A DNA stretch of 64,000 nt, from the NCBI RefSeq assembly GCF_016086655.4, contig NC_052135.2, forward strand, positions 53,307,671 to 53,371,670, in the 5' to 3' direction. The position numbers were made by a program, and so were the translations under genes. Each line of letters starts with the position of its first letter. The first letter of the stretch is position 1. The notes beneath the pieces were generated by a model, which did not search any database, was not told the DNA's origin, and worked only from the letters and a program-made list of their open reading frames with translations. Shown in pieces: positions 13,201 through 28,200 of this stretch. This stretch comes from Lepeophtheirus salmonis. Its lineage: Eukaryota; Arthropoda; Copepoda; Siphonostomatoida; Caligidae.

Positions 13201-16200
13201 ATGGTTGCTAATTATTTTAAAAAGCATTTAACAATGCTGTTTGAGTATGTTCTAACTAAGAAAATAGATACATTGATTGTGAACAACCAAATGCGGAGTA
13301 AATTTTACTATTAGTGACGTAATTTCACATGTAAAATCAAAGGGGGAAGAAAAAACCAAGTTTGAAATAACATTAATATCCTTTAATGGTAGATTTCTCT
13401 TGTTGTTGTTTTTTTCCGATTAGTTTCTCTCGAATGACGTGACTTTTGATTCTTCGTTAATAACTAATTATTGTTGTTATTTATCATTCAACAATTATGT
13501 TCATCTAATTTTAACCAACCTTCTATGATTTGAAAATACACATTTACATTAATTGAATATTCTTTTTGTGGTTAGAATCCATGGTTATTTTTCTACAAAT
13601 CATGGCGTTTATAGGTCCTTGTAAACATACTTACTTGCCTATAGAGAAATCCATGCATATATTGTTCATGTAACTATGAATTATACTATCATATTATTTG
13701 TAAACATACCAAGATATTTATTATTGAATGTTTTATTTTTCAATTTAATTTCACTATGATAATAAAATAATAAAAGAAGCGTAATATATTATAAAAATAA
13801 TATCTAATTATTGTGACCCAATCAAGGATACCATTCGGCGAAAGTTATCCTTTTAAAATTATGTTGTTATTATTATTATCATTAGTGATGGATTATTGTT
13901 CCAACTGGCAAACAGTGCTAGGTCTGATTACTTACTAGCGGTAGTACTCGGCTTTGCATGGGAGTAATTAGGATTTCGACTATCATATACATTTTGATTA
14001 ATAATATAGAAAATAACTCCCCAGAGCAATGAAATTATACTTTTCATTTTTCATGAGCACACTCAATACTTATATCAATTCATAATAGGTTGGGGCAAAA
14101 AGTAATTTCGTATTTTTCGCTATATTTCAATGCCTTATAAGAAGTGTTACAATCATCCGATTTAAACGAAGAATGCCCCGTTCTGTTCCATAACTTGTTT
14201 CCAACGAGAATCCAACTTCATGATACCCTTTTCTTAGAAGCACTTATCCCTAACTAAAAACCTCGGACAACCAATTTTCACAGGCTTCTATTGAGGCCAA
14301 ATTTGTAACCTCGAGCGTGTTGGCCATAGACAAAAACTGGTGGTAGTAAATTGGTGCCAGGGGTATCTTGCGTACCAAATTTATGCATTGCCTTTTTATT
14401 AAAAGGTTGCGAGAGTTGCATTTCAACTATTCTCTGTCGCTGTCTCCAATTTCGAGATAGAAAGAGAAAGTATTATGTGTGGGCCAACTTATACAGGATA
14501 CCCAGTGCCCTTTCCAGACTATTGGGTTGATCCATTTCAACTCCCCATCTAAGGCCCTGGAGCTTCTGGTGCATCATCAAAAGATATATGCACCCTGGCG
14601 TTGTCTTGATGAATCACGATTCCTCTCCTATTCGAGTTTTTTTTTATCTAGCCTTCTCTAAATAATCAGAAGGGTTTTATGATCAATTTTCACCTCGGGA
14701 GGGGGGAGGAATGCTACGTCTGCTGACAATTTTAATCCACTGGCCTACGAGTGCATTGGGCATAATTCAGAACCACTGTTGTGCAACACTAACTGAAAGA
14801 GTATCAAGCCCTTACACATACCAAATTTTCTAGGTCTTTTTCGATAAGTTTATCTCTTGCAGATAGTAAAAATGTAAAATATATCGAATTTCTTCCTTTG
14901 AGACCTCCATACTCAACGCACAATAATTCATGACTGAACTGGACTAGCAAAATACTGTCAACAAAGAGTTTGTAATATACACTCACACCTTTACAACACT
15001 TTATTGTATGATCCAATGTGACCAATAATGAACAAGATATACTTATTTTTAAAAAAGGTGGTAAATACAAAATTACTTTTTCCCAATCTAATATCTAGTC
15101 TTTCCTCAAGAATGAATGAAAAAATAATAATCAGAGTTTGAAAAAAAAAAAAATAATAATAATATGATAGGATGACTGATGAGTACTTTAGTCTCTAGAG
15201 TGTTCAGTAACAAAAACAAACAAAAAAATTGTTCCCTGTATGTTAAATACAAAACACCTGTGAGAGTTAATTCATTGTTACATACCTGCGTTTATATTTT
15301 TTTCAAATCTTAACATATACAGCTAATGCGTATGAATTATGATGATATACATAAGAGAGCAATAACGAAAACAAATCTCCTTGTATACATGCACACGCCT
15401 GCAATATTTCATTACTACAACATTGTTTGCATTGTTATTTCTTAGGTCAAAAATATTTACGAGGGTAATCTGAAAAGTTTTCAACCTTAACATGAAGATG
15501 GGGCACTCTTAAAAAAAACATTTTTTAAATCATTGCTTAGTTTTGGTGATGGATCCTCTAAATAAAAATAGAAAATATAGTTTTTTATTAAGTAAAAAGG
15601 AAGCAGTAGTTTCTAGCATTGCATTGTTAAATTAAAAACCTAAACTTATTCTTCACTAATACCTTTAAAATTATTTATTATGTGGTTCACAGACACTTAA
15701 TAATATAGTTTTTGCAACTTTAAAGTTTTTTTAATTTAAAAAGTAATTTACAACTTTCCCATTATATCAAACATAAACTTATGGGCCCTAAAAATAACAT
15801 GGAGACAGTGCTTGACTTTTTGTTTGGTCGTCTTCTGATCGAACTAAGACATTTTTTTAATAATTGAAATAATGACAGATTCAATAAATTGGGGTGTAAG
15901 ACAATTTGCGGAAAATATTTTTGCCAAAGGACTATTTTCTTAACGAACATTCCGTGGAAGGGCTATTTGGGACATTTGGACGAAAAATATACTTATATGG
16001 TATATGTGATTGTATATTTTAATTCAATTTAAAATGATAATGCAATAAATAGATACTGTTCATATGCTATATATGTCATAAGGTAAATAAATGAGTATTC
16101 TTTTGCAGAAAAATATTTATTTTATTAATTATATTAATTAATGATCATTATATAAACACACCAGAGTAGTATATGCTTCGAATGGAGTTCAAATGGTAAT

Positions 16201-19200
16201 TAATTGATAGCAGAGAAGTAATACACACTTGTTCCAAATGAATCACTGTTGTGTTTGTTTATTATTTAATTTAGGGGAGATTGAGGAGACATGTTACACT
16301 GCCAATAACTTTAAAAAGGTAAAGTTTTAACTACCACCCTGTTCTTATACAATTGAGTGACTTCTTTTGTTTATCAAATGAACATAAAACCTGGGTTGCC
16401 TAATACTTACAGTTATAGAGAATTCGAACATTAATTATTGCACTAGATCAAAAATATTTTGGAATTATTTGTTTTAGGTAACTACCTATGTCATGTTACC
16501 TGGGCGTTGAATTATCTATAAAATTGTGAAACTTATGACAATTTAAAAAAAATAAATGATTTTTTGTGATATGATTCCTCACTCTTTCCCATTGAGAGTA
16601 CTACAACGGTAAAGATTTGAACTACATTCGAACCACATACTTCTGTGTTGTGCTTATATAATGATAATTAATTAATATAATTATTTAAAAAAATATTTTT
16701 CTCTAAAAGAACACTAATTAATTTACCTAATTTACCTTTAACAAGACTTATTTATCGTAACATCATATAAAATAGAAATAAAATATACAATCATTTACAT
16801 CAATATATCAAATATCCTTTTTCGGGTAAAAGTTCCAAATTACCCTTTTGTGAAATGTCCGTTCGACAAAAAATCTGCTTATTGACCAATCACGAATGAA
16901 GAAATATATATACTCAATTAAAAAGTAATTTCGTTACATTTCTTATTATTTCTTTGGCAAAGTAATATTGTCATACTGTTAGTTACTAGAAAAATTCAAA
17001 TAAAATTTACAATCATTTACATCAGTGGTTCCCAAACTTTTTTGAGCTCGACCCTTAAAATATGATGCTAGTCAATGTGTGAACCCTACACCCTCATTAA
17101 GAAATGAATATAAAATTGGGAGTTTATTCTATGGAAAAAGATGACTTAAATGGCATATTAAATATGTAAAGTTCAACACTGAGCCAAAGAATATAAGTTA
17201 TTTATAACCTTCAGTTAAACATTAAAAAAAAGTAAATCATTTTGTTATTTGTTAATATAATTTTTTTATTTATTATTGGTACATCCCTAATATATATTTA
17301 TCCAAGGTTGTGCCCTGTTCAGATTCAGGGTTTCTATCGGTCCCTGTCTCAGTTCTTTCATTTCAACGGTGTCGGTTCAGCTTTATCGGCCTCGGTTCTT
17401 TTTTTTTACAGGCTCAGTTTAGTAGCATGCACTTAAAATAAGGGGTGTCGCTAAAAAATTGGGCCCAGGAGTTAATATATGATACAAACAGGACTGCAAA
17501 AACCTTATACGCAGAGAACCCCATATTCCATTAGGGGGCCCGAAAACTAAAGTTACTTCAGACAACGGGTTTCAAAGTGGGAGTCTAGAGGGGAGGGGGC
17601 AAGAATAATAATAATTGAGGATTGCATTCTGTCTACACCTACATAATACACATGTTTTGTATACAGGGGCCTCTGCTAAAAATGCATTAGTATAGGGGGG
17701 CCTTGGCATAGTACCATTTGGAAAATCCTGCCTTAAGAAATATTAAAGTTATCATACTATGGGGCCCCAAGAAGCTTAGTAACGGACCTGTGTCTATAAT
17801 CTACCCCAGCCCTTGCTTCTTTTATTTACATCGTCTGGTGTGTAAAACCACTTTTGTGATTCATAAGGAACCTTAGCCATTTGAAACTCAGATACAACTG
17901 TATCACCCTGGCACTGTAAAACGATCGTTGGAAACCGCTGCACAAAAAAATTAGAAAATTGACTTATTGATTAAAATTAATTTATTTTTTATAATGTATA
18001 TTATATTTTCTTTATAGGAACAAAAGCACAAGACAGCAATACATTGCGGTATCAGTTTGACTTTATCGGTTCCAGTTCTAGCAGTTCAAGAACCGGAACC
18101 GCTAAACCCAATAGGGGCAAAACTTGGTACATATATTTTATTTAAATAATATACGAGCGTTTTAATTATGTGCAGGTTGAAATGATGTAATGACCACTGA
18201 GATGTAAAATATGCCTTTTATTTGATAAAAAATTGTTAGAGTATATAACGAGAAATGCTATGTTTTAGATTGCTTTGCTCAACTAACTTTTTTATCTCGT
18301 CTTCTGTCGTGATGTCTAAGAATATCCCTTGCTATTGCTCAGTATCATAATTCTATGTATTTTATCTCTATGATTTTGTCTATAAGGTGTTACTTATTTA
18401 TTTATTACTAAATTAAATATTGTCACGACACCTTGTAGATAATATTTTGTTTAAAGTTTGCTCAAGGCTTATTATTTAAGAGGTTTAATTGTATAAAAAG
18501 TATGTTCGTCTATACTATGTATCTACCAATGACCTTGGATATGTGGTTTCAAAGGTCATAATATTAATAATAATCCGTTTCATTTCTATAAAAAAATCAT
18601 ATTCTCTTACAGAATTATGTGGATCGAGAAGCTGGACGCGTCGTTGTGTACTTGTCAACTCTTGGAGTAATTCGCGAGACTTGGGCACGATGTTTTGAGG
18701 TGCGAAAGATACTTCGAACGCTCATGGTGAAAGCAGAGGAAAAGGATGTTTTTATGTCAAGGGACAATCAAATTGAATTGATGGAACGTATGAGAACCTC
18801 AGAGGTTCGATTACCTCAAGTTTTTGTTGAAGGGCAATACCTTGGGGTGAGTTTGTTAAACGGATTTGATTCATGAACTTAACTATGCAGACTCTCTACT
18901 TGTTTGAAAGTGGAAAAAGATCTTTATGAGATTACCAATAGATGTTCAAATTAATTTTATCTACCTAGTACGCATATGCATGAGTATAATTATGCAAATC
19001 GTCTTTGTTTGAAGGAGTTCTCCGAGACAGGTTTCATGCCTTCATGGAAATTAAATTTTAATCTTTTCAGTACATTGCGATGATGATGATGATTTTCTCT
19101 TTTAAAGTATAATCTTTATCAACTTGAATTGTTATTTTACTTCCGTGTCCCTAAAGGATACATTTAACGTTTTGTAACTTTTGCCTCGGGTATAATTCTT

Positions 19201-22200
19201 TAATGCAAAATTAGTTTTATAGATATGTTGTTCTCAATTATCACTAAGGGTTATTTTGCAAATTTTTGTAATGATACGACAAGAATATAATTCAAGACTT
19301 TTTCATCTTACACTTTCTTTATTTTGTTTCATGTATTTAGTATCAAATGAAAATTCAAGTTTCACTTTTGTTTTTAAAGAAATTACTTTAATTGTCTTTT
19401 CCAGTTTATGACTCTGATATCATCTTTTATATTTCATAAATAATACATATTTTACTTTGCAAAAAGTAAACATGTAAATAAACACAACGAATTATTCTAT
19501 GAGAACTGTAGACCAAAATTTGGTGTGGATAGCTCCTTTAGTGTAAATATATGTACAAGTGGAAGCAGATATTTTGAATGGGTTGTTAGATAATCAAAAA
19601 TTATGTTTAAGGGAAAGGGGGGGGGATGTTGACAATTACTCAAGTTCTAGTGCAGTATCCCTGGAACCATAGGGGCCATTGTCCCCAACTTTTGTGGAAT
19701 ATTTATAGTGATCGAAAGAAAAAAAAAAAAGAATGTCTAAAAAAGTTAAAGGGGAATCAATTCAGGATTTTTTTTAAATGTTTCTTTAATTGGTTAGATG
19801 GAGCTGCACTAATTAAGTATAAATAAACATTTTAGTATTACAATTACTCCATCTAATCCTAGGAATCTTGTGTGAAGTCTATATAGACGAAGTATATTTA
19901 TTTTTCTAGCAATCACCTGGGTGCGAACCTACGCACAATTATTTCAGAGAATAATTTTTCCCAAGCGCGTTGTTATGTCGATTCCATTTTCTTTTTACAA
20001 TTAATCATTTAAAAATCACATTATTCGTTCAAATTTTAACCCTTCCAAAAAAATTTAATTCTAAAGTTATTTTTACATTAGTAGTCCATCGTCAATGCAC
20101 CCTTTAAAAAACCACACACACACACACTTGGGAAGCCCCCTGATGCAGTCATCATTGTAAATATTTCCCCAACTCCCTCATTTGCAATAAATTTCAGCGC
20201 TGGTGAGTTAGGGTCATATTTATAGAGGGGACAAAAATTGTGGCGTGGATTTTTAAAATATTGCTATTTGTATTAGATATTATTATATCCACAAATCAAG
20301 ATTGTATAAATATTTTGTTGCGTTAACTTTTGCCTTCGATCAGTGTTGGTAGTTTTAAAGATACATGCAGAATTGTTATAGTAATGATAATAAAATTCTT
20401 ATTATCTTAAAAATTTTAAATATCATAATTTTTGTGAAAAAAAAAAATATTTCCCCTGTATTTCATAAACTATTATTTACTCAAATTTAGTCTCTTTCCA
20501 GTTAAAAATAGTAACTCAAATTTAAAATTAAGTATCTTGCTTAAAATGAAAAAAAATATTTGTCAAATTTGAGATAAAAAAAAATCAGTCAAAAAATATA
20601 ACAGCTTTTTGTCAGATTTGTCTAAAAGAAAAAATAATTTGGCCAAATTTGTCGAAAATAAAAAGTATTTTCTCAATTATTTAGTTCAATATATTTGAAT
20701 TCAAAAACGTGTATTTCTATTTAAAAAAATTGTCAACCGATAAAAAAATTATTGTCTTTGTTAATTTTTTTTTTGTCTTTTATAAAATAAAAAAAGTTCA
20801 ATGTCAAAAAAAAAAAAAACCAACACCCACAAAAATCAATCCTAATCACGGCCCGGGTGGGTACATATATCCTCGTGATCATTATCAATCATGACTATGA
20901 AGCAAAAAAAGAAATAAATCATTGTTTATTTCGTTAGGGAAGTTGATAACATGTGTTAAACTTTGTGGAAGGAAGACAATGATCGATATAAATAAATTAA
21001 TAATCATTATTTTTATAATTGCATATGTATGTATGTGCTTATATTATGTTTGTTAATCTTACTTACAAGGACAGTAATTAAGTGTTCATACATATTTTTT
21101 AGCAATATTACTCATCTCTTTCTTATTCCTTAAGAAACCAGTGCAATTCAAATTTTGTGGTTACAATTTACAAAGCTAGTTTTTAAAGATCAAGTTAAAA
21201 CTATTAACTACCTATTAATGGAGGGAAAATGTGATGCATCAATTTTTGAAATGTACATTAATATTTTGCAATATTTGCAAATATAATAACATCCCTCGAC
21301 TAATATTGATGCATGCTGGTAGCGTAGATCAGTTCTTATTTATGACTAAAGACTGCAGTGCCTTCCAGTTCAATCTCTGCCCAGTTCAATGCTCCATATT
21401 AGTCCTAAAAACTTAAAAATTTTGGTCTTTAATGACGTGAGTCAACTTTATTTCTTCCTTTTTTAATCCGTTCTGCTACTAACAGTCATAAAGACCAGTT
21501 CCAAGGATTGACGACAGGTCCTAAAACTGTACTGGACCAAATAAATAAGGTCTGAAACAACACAACATACTGATGTTGAGTTTCAGTTTGAAAATTCAAG
21601 ATTTTTCTGAGACCATTAGGATTTTTGGGTCATTCCAAGCCAAATCAATCACTCAGGACAGCACCATCTTGGATTTTTTTTTTTTTCAAATTTGACACAT
21701 ATTATAAAGACTCAAAAATCCAAGATTTCAGTAGCCTCGACGCCACCTACCCCATTTTAAAATCGATGTATTCTGAATTATTTTGAAGATATCGATCTAC
21801 TCTAAAAACCATTTCATAGATAATTGCTTTACTATATTGATGTATTTTATTGTATAAGCCAACAAAATGAGCTTAAATCATAAGGTCAATATTTTGACCT
21901 AAAAAAATCAAACATGACCATTTTCAATTTCACTAAATTTTTTTTTATGTTAATTTGTAACATATACAATATTTTTTTATAGATGCATTCGGTTTTACTA
22001 AAATACTACAGGTAAAAATGTGTGTACGTAGAGCAAATTTCTGAATATATTAAATATTATATTCGAGTTTTTCCAATATATGTGCTTGGATTGTAGCATG
22101 TTATAACTAAGTGGAATCGAATGCATCTCTAAAAACTTATTGTATGTGTTTATGATATATTACACATTAATATAGGTGAATTGTTGATGACGTCATGTTT

Positions 22201-25200
22201 GTTTCAAAATTGTGAAGATTAATCTACAATAACGGCATATGAAGTTAAATGAGTTGCATAAATCCTATTTGGACAACTCATAAATCAGGACAGAGAAGAA
22301 AATTGGTGTATATATTGAGGCCAAAAAAATGGATCTATATTTAGACCAAATAAATTAGTCCACGATTTGGAAACAATTGAATTTCGGTTTGAGATTGCAA
22401 TCTACACCAAAATATCGGTAAACATCGGGTCTTGAATAAATCACTTAAAACCCAACCGTAAGAAAATATTCGGTTTGAACCAACACTAAGACATACAATA
22501 CTTCGCTAACACAAAAATATACAGGTTATTTTGTTGTCAGCTGACGATGTTCAGGAATGTTTCTTATAATCAGTGTTCTGAACGTTGATTGGTTGATAGA
22601 ATATCAGCTATTGTGAAGCTGTGAACAATTCCAAACAATCATTGAACTTTAGCTGCATGGCTTACTACCAATTGATTTAGGGACCTCCCCCTTTTTAAAA
22701 AGAAGGGTTGCGTTATACAATAAAGTTAACGACGTGACATACATGGATGAATAGAATGCAATCTCAGCACATTCTTATTCTTATTTCAAACCTTATTTCC
22801 ACATAATATATGATCAAACGTGATCTAATATTTTTGATTTTTTTTTATATTGTAGCAAGGATTGAAGTTCATAGAGTAATGACTTTTTAACCTCTTTTTT
22901 CTAAATTGATTTACTCTGATACCAATGAAAGACATTTTACTACAAAATGACACGGATTGCATATACCTTATTAATTTTCTTAAAAGGTCATCGATATGAA
23001 TATCTCAATAAAATATTAACGTAATAATTTAGGAAGTAGTTTTTCAATATTTTTTGGGATCATTAAAAAATATTTATTTTTTAATTAGTTATTTTGATTT
23101 AAAAAAATATTGCTTTGGACGGGTATAGGTAGACCATGATTCCTACGCATGCTTAATGTTTATATTTTAATTTTTATAAACATTATTACTAAAGATAAAA
23201 ATAATGTATTTTGGGCATGTTAAAAAAAGAAACCGGAAATCAACATGATAACCCTGATAATTTGAAGAATGTTTGGAGGAGAGCTGCTTAGCTGTAATTA
23301 CGTTTCATTAGATCAGCTACAATCAGCTGTAACAAGGGAGGATAGGGAGAAGGAAATGAATAAGGACATTGACACGAATATATCCGATGTCGATCCTCAA
23401 TTCTACTCTGAGTCTAACAAGGACTTACACTTATAACTCAGCAACAAATCCTCAAAGTTAATCTCCGATGAGCACATAGGAGAGTTCAATCAGGGATTGA
23501 ATATAATTGAAAAGGAAGTTCCCTACTTAGGAATTAAATAATAATGCCAACCACCGAAGAATAGAAAATTCATTCTTCAGATTATCAATTCCAAAAAAGA
23601 AAAAAACAGGGAAAAAAAAATAAACACGATTGACGCTTAACCTTTCAGCATACCTTAAGCTTTTTTTGATGCAATTTATTAATCGTGAGATATAGCTCAA
23701 TAAAAACATCTAGCGAAAAACACGAAGAACTTTTTACATGACCTAATATAATAAATGTACAAAAAATACTATAACAATGAAGTTATAATTTTTATAGATC
23801 ACATTAAATCAATAAATCGCTAATAAATATTCATCCTCATTAAGGTCTCAAAACTCAAAGCTGGGTTGATTTACAGATCCAACATTTCTTTCCAGAGTTG
23901 GTCTACTGTTAATAATACACATAGAAAATTTTAGTTAAATCCTTTTCCTCTTGAAAATTTATCATGGAATATAATCCGTATAAACTTATAAACAAACTTA
24001 ATATCAGTTTATGCGTGACGTTTTTTGCTCAAATTACTTTTTAATTTAATTTTTACTCAAATTCTACTTAAATTATACTCCCAAATAATAAAAGTATAAG
24101 ATTGTAAAAAAATAATTATCCTAATGTATATACCTTTATTTTACAGAAACGACACGCAAGTTACAACGATTTGGACCGATATTTTGGTCCAGACCGTGAT
24201 CTCAGAGAGTATATCCAGATTGTAGACTTTTTTTTCTAGATCTCAATCTATGGACAGATTTTCTCCCTTGTTTTGATTTAAGCGTTGCTCAAAGCTGATT
24301 TATGCAACATATTTTACTTAATATAATGTTATTGTAGATAGATGTACCGTAGAATCGGTCTATATCACAAACAGTGGCACCGAAATGTATTTGCAAGTAA
24401 AGGCAAGTAAATTATTTTCATGTGACGTCAGCATAACTGATGTGGTAATTTTAGGGTCCTAAGCAACGAAGTTGTATACCAATGAAACATATCAATATAG
24501 GTAAAGCAAATATGAAAATGGAAGGATTTTGCTCTTTTTGTAATTACAACCCCTAAAGAGTGTTCTTCATTTTCCTAAGCTATTATCCTGATTTGTTTAT
24601 TCTTAAAGAGAGAACATACTCGTGTAATTATGAAATTAATCACTAAGGATTTCTTGCATAGTTTTAAGTGTAAGGCTTTGTTGGACTCGGTTTAAAACTG
24701 AAGATCACATCGTTGTAATTCCTGCCTATATAATTGCCAGATATCGAGCAATTATGCGTTTATTTCCTTCACCTCATAGTTTCTCGCAGCTAATCTAATG
24801 AATAGTTAAAACAGCTAAGCTGCTCTCCTCCCAAACATTCTTCTAATTGTCAGGATTACCATATTCATTCATACTGGCAGATCATATTATCTTAAACTAT
24901 AACTCTAATTATATATATATATATACATATGTTTCGTATTTCAAAGTTCACATATTTAATTTAAACGAATGATTTTCTCCATCCATAATAGAAATCTTTG
25001 TACACTTTGATAATTAAAAAAAATCCTGAGATACGCTTCGGTTGTATCTAATTTACCATGGTAGAAACGTGATGTTCACTCTCATTGGAATGATTTTCCT
25101 TCTAAAGTGTTGACAATAGATTAATCAATAGGACATATGAAATTATCAAAACATTCAAAGTTTGTAATCTATTTGAGTCGTTGGTTTGGGCAATATATTA

Positions 25201-28200
25201 ATTATAACAAAAAGTGTATGATTTATGATGGATAAATATAAATATGAAAGATATGTAAATATATCAGCAGTCTCATGTAGTAAATATTATATTTATTTGC
25301 AGAATATTATTTTAATAGCAATTGCCTTTTGTTCATAAATTCAGAAAAAATATATTTGAATCGAGAATTTCAATTTTATTTGTGTTAATTTATATTAAAG
25401 TTTGTTGAAATGCTACAAAATTGAGGATTTTTTCGAAGAAAGATGTCATTAAAAGTATCTATTATATATATAGTTAAGAGTGTGATTTTTGTAGTGTGTG
25501 AGGAGAAGGCAGGTGCTAGACTTATTGTATTACTAAAGAAGGGATCTGTCTAAAGAAAAATCTAAGTTTAGCGATTAGAAAAGGAAAAATGGTTGATGAG
25601 TGTGCTTTTTCTTATCTTTTGGTTATTATTTAATTTTGTCATGGGGTGTTCACATCTACCTCCAATTGAAGAACTTTCGCATATCTTTGTTTTAAATTGA
25701 TTTAAAAATGCATAATATAATTTTCTCCTCCAAAATCATATAACAGACTGGCGATATTAACAAAGGGTCTTTATTCAATAATGCTATATGTCTCGCTCCC
25801 GCCTTCTCCTTGCACTCTTAGACAAATCCCCTATATAGTTATTACTTAATTAAGGAGGAGGGAGCGACAAGTCCACTTATTAGTAGAGTTGACATAAAAT
25901 AAAAAAAAGAGCGCGAGAATAGTGAGGGAGCGAGACATATCTTACTACTCTTTAACCCTTGTTAATATCAGCTGCATGTTATATGGTTTTGGGGGTAACA
26001 AAGTTAATTACTACCATAACCAGGATAAACATTTAAAATAGCATTAGTACGTAAAAAATATTGGGTGAAGTCAAAAGTTATGAGTGTTATTCGCTTTATT
26101 TTGACAATAAAACTAAAATTAACATTTAAAAAGGATTAGTTGACATAATGTGCCGGTCCAACTCGACGATTTCCATCATTTTATCGACATATCCGATGAT
26201 TGGCCCCAGATCGTACCTCATCTGTGACGTCCATATTACCAGAAAGAAATCGTTGGAACCACCGCTGTGCTGTTGTAATCGATGCAGTATTGGATCGAGA
26301 AACAGCACCAATTTTTTTTGTCCACATGCACCGCCTTTTCATTTTGGTCGTTTTAATATTGAAGAAAGTATCGAATTTTCTCTTTTTTTGCTTCCATTTT
26401 TGAACTTTGTAACATCCAACCGGCTTCACCAAACAAAAAACTGTAAATAACTTTTTTTAGATGTACGCTTAATCATCAATCATACTTTAAGTTATTTTTT
26501 ATGACATTTAATAACTTATGAGATATAGCTCACTGAACACATCTAGCGAAAAAACGCTCAGAACTTTTTTCTTTACCTAATATAGAATATTTATTATCAT
26601 TTTCAAAAAAATACACCTATAGTAAGCTGAATTTCTTTACTTAGAAATATCTATTAAAGAATTTTAAAAAAAAAGAGAAAATGCAACAAACTGTTTTCCT
26701 TTTCTAATCTACAAAATGTACATCTATGCAACAAAATCTTGTACTTAAAGTATAAGTATAATCCTTAGATTTGGATGAAATATGACTTTAATGTGTGCAT
26801 ATTTTTTAGTAATTGGTATCCTTGTTTTTCTTTTCTTTACAAAGCTATCATTATTATTTAATTTTGAACGTGATAACATCTCGTTATTAAGTAATATCTA
26901 TTGTGTGTACCCATAAAAGGTGGAGATTAATACTGAGTATTGGTTGGGGGTAATAACTAAGTTTGAAGGCTTTTAAGGCTCAGACCAGAATTAAAGATAG
27001 ACATCGGAATAATTATTGCCTTTGTCCTTCATAGATATGGAATGGAATTTGTGTTTATTTCCTTGGTCTCATAGCTACTCGCAGCTACTCTAATGAAAAG
27101 ACACACATTAATATATTTAAAGAAGTGATATTCATTCTCCCGTTTACAGTTTATTTACAATGTACACAGAATGTAGTTATGTCATAGTATCTTTTTCAGA
27201 GAAAGTTTGACCATTACCACTCGTTTAGACACTTATCTGTGTCTTTATATACGTAGAAAGACTCGCATGTTTAATCTTTTTAATGGGTCTTTAAGAGAGT
27301 TGCTTCACAATATGATGAAATCTTAATAATAACAATTATTTTTGCATGTAAATAACAAGCATTAATTCATCAGAGTTAGTGCAGGGAAAAAGTTATGTAA
27401 GGTCAAGCAAGTATTTCTATATTGAAAGAAACTTGCAAATCTATCAAATGAATCACGTAGTATAACTGATTGAAATGACATGAACAAGCTTCTTTCTACA
27501 ATCCATGGATTTTCTTTTCTTTCTAGGAAAAATCATAATAATAGTAAGGGAGGAAAATCCTAAGCATTTTAAAAGTGTTATTTCTTCGTGTTGATGGCAT
27601 ATGAAGAGTTTTTTTTTTAAATTTCTTAAACTGTTACAAGGGAGTTTGCAAGGAGTTGTCTGAAGTTGTTGTACCCCCTCCCCCCCAAAAAAAAAAAATA
27701 GGAATCTTTACTTTTTACTAGAAAATAAAATATTTGATTTTTTTTTGTTTGAATTTTTTGTTTACAGCTGTGAATTTTCATAATTTTTTTTCCAAAAAAT
27801 TTAATATCTGAAATCTATTTTTTGGTTTTTTTGTGAATAACTGAATTTTTTTTTGTAAAAATTCCAAAAACTTTTGATACTTAAAATTGAATTTTTTGAT
27901 TTTTTTTTTCAAAAATTTAATATTTCAAATTTTTTTCACTCCTACAGTCCTAGTTATCTTTTTATTTTCCTTACTTCCAGCTAAGATTGAAGAATATAAA
28001 AATTAAAAAAATAATGCATTTCTTTTTTTTAGCATACCGGCAAATCATATTTTCTACTACTCAGGATTGTCTGTAAATGATTAAATCATTATGTTATTAT
28101 TTTTATATATGTATTAAATTTTCAAGTTGACAATTTGGATTATAAATCTATTTATCATATTTTTAAAGTGAAAAAGCACATGATCAAGAAAAAAACATTT

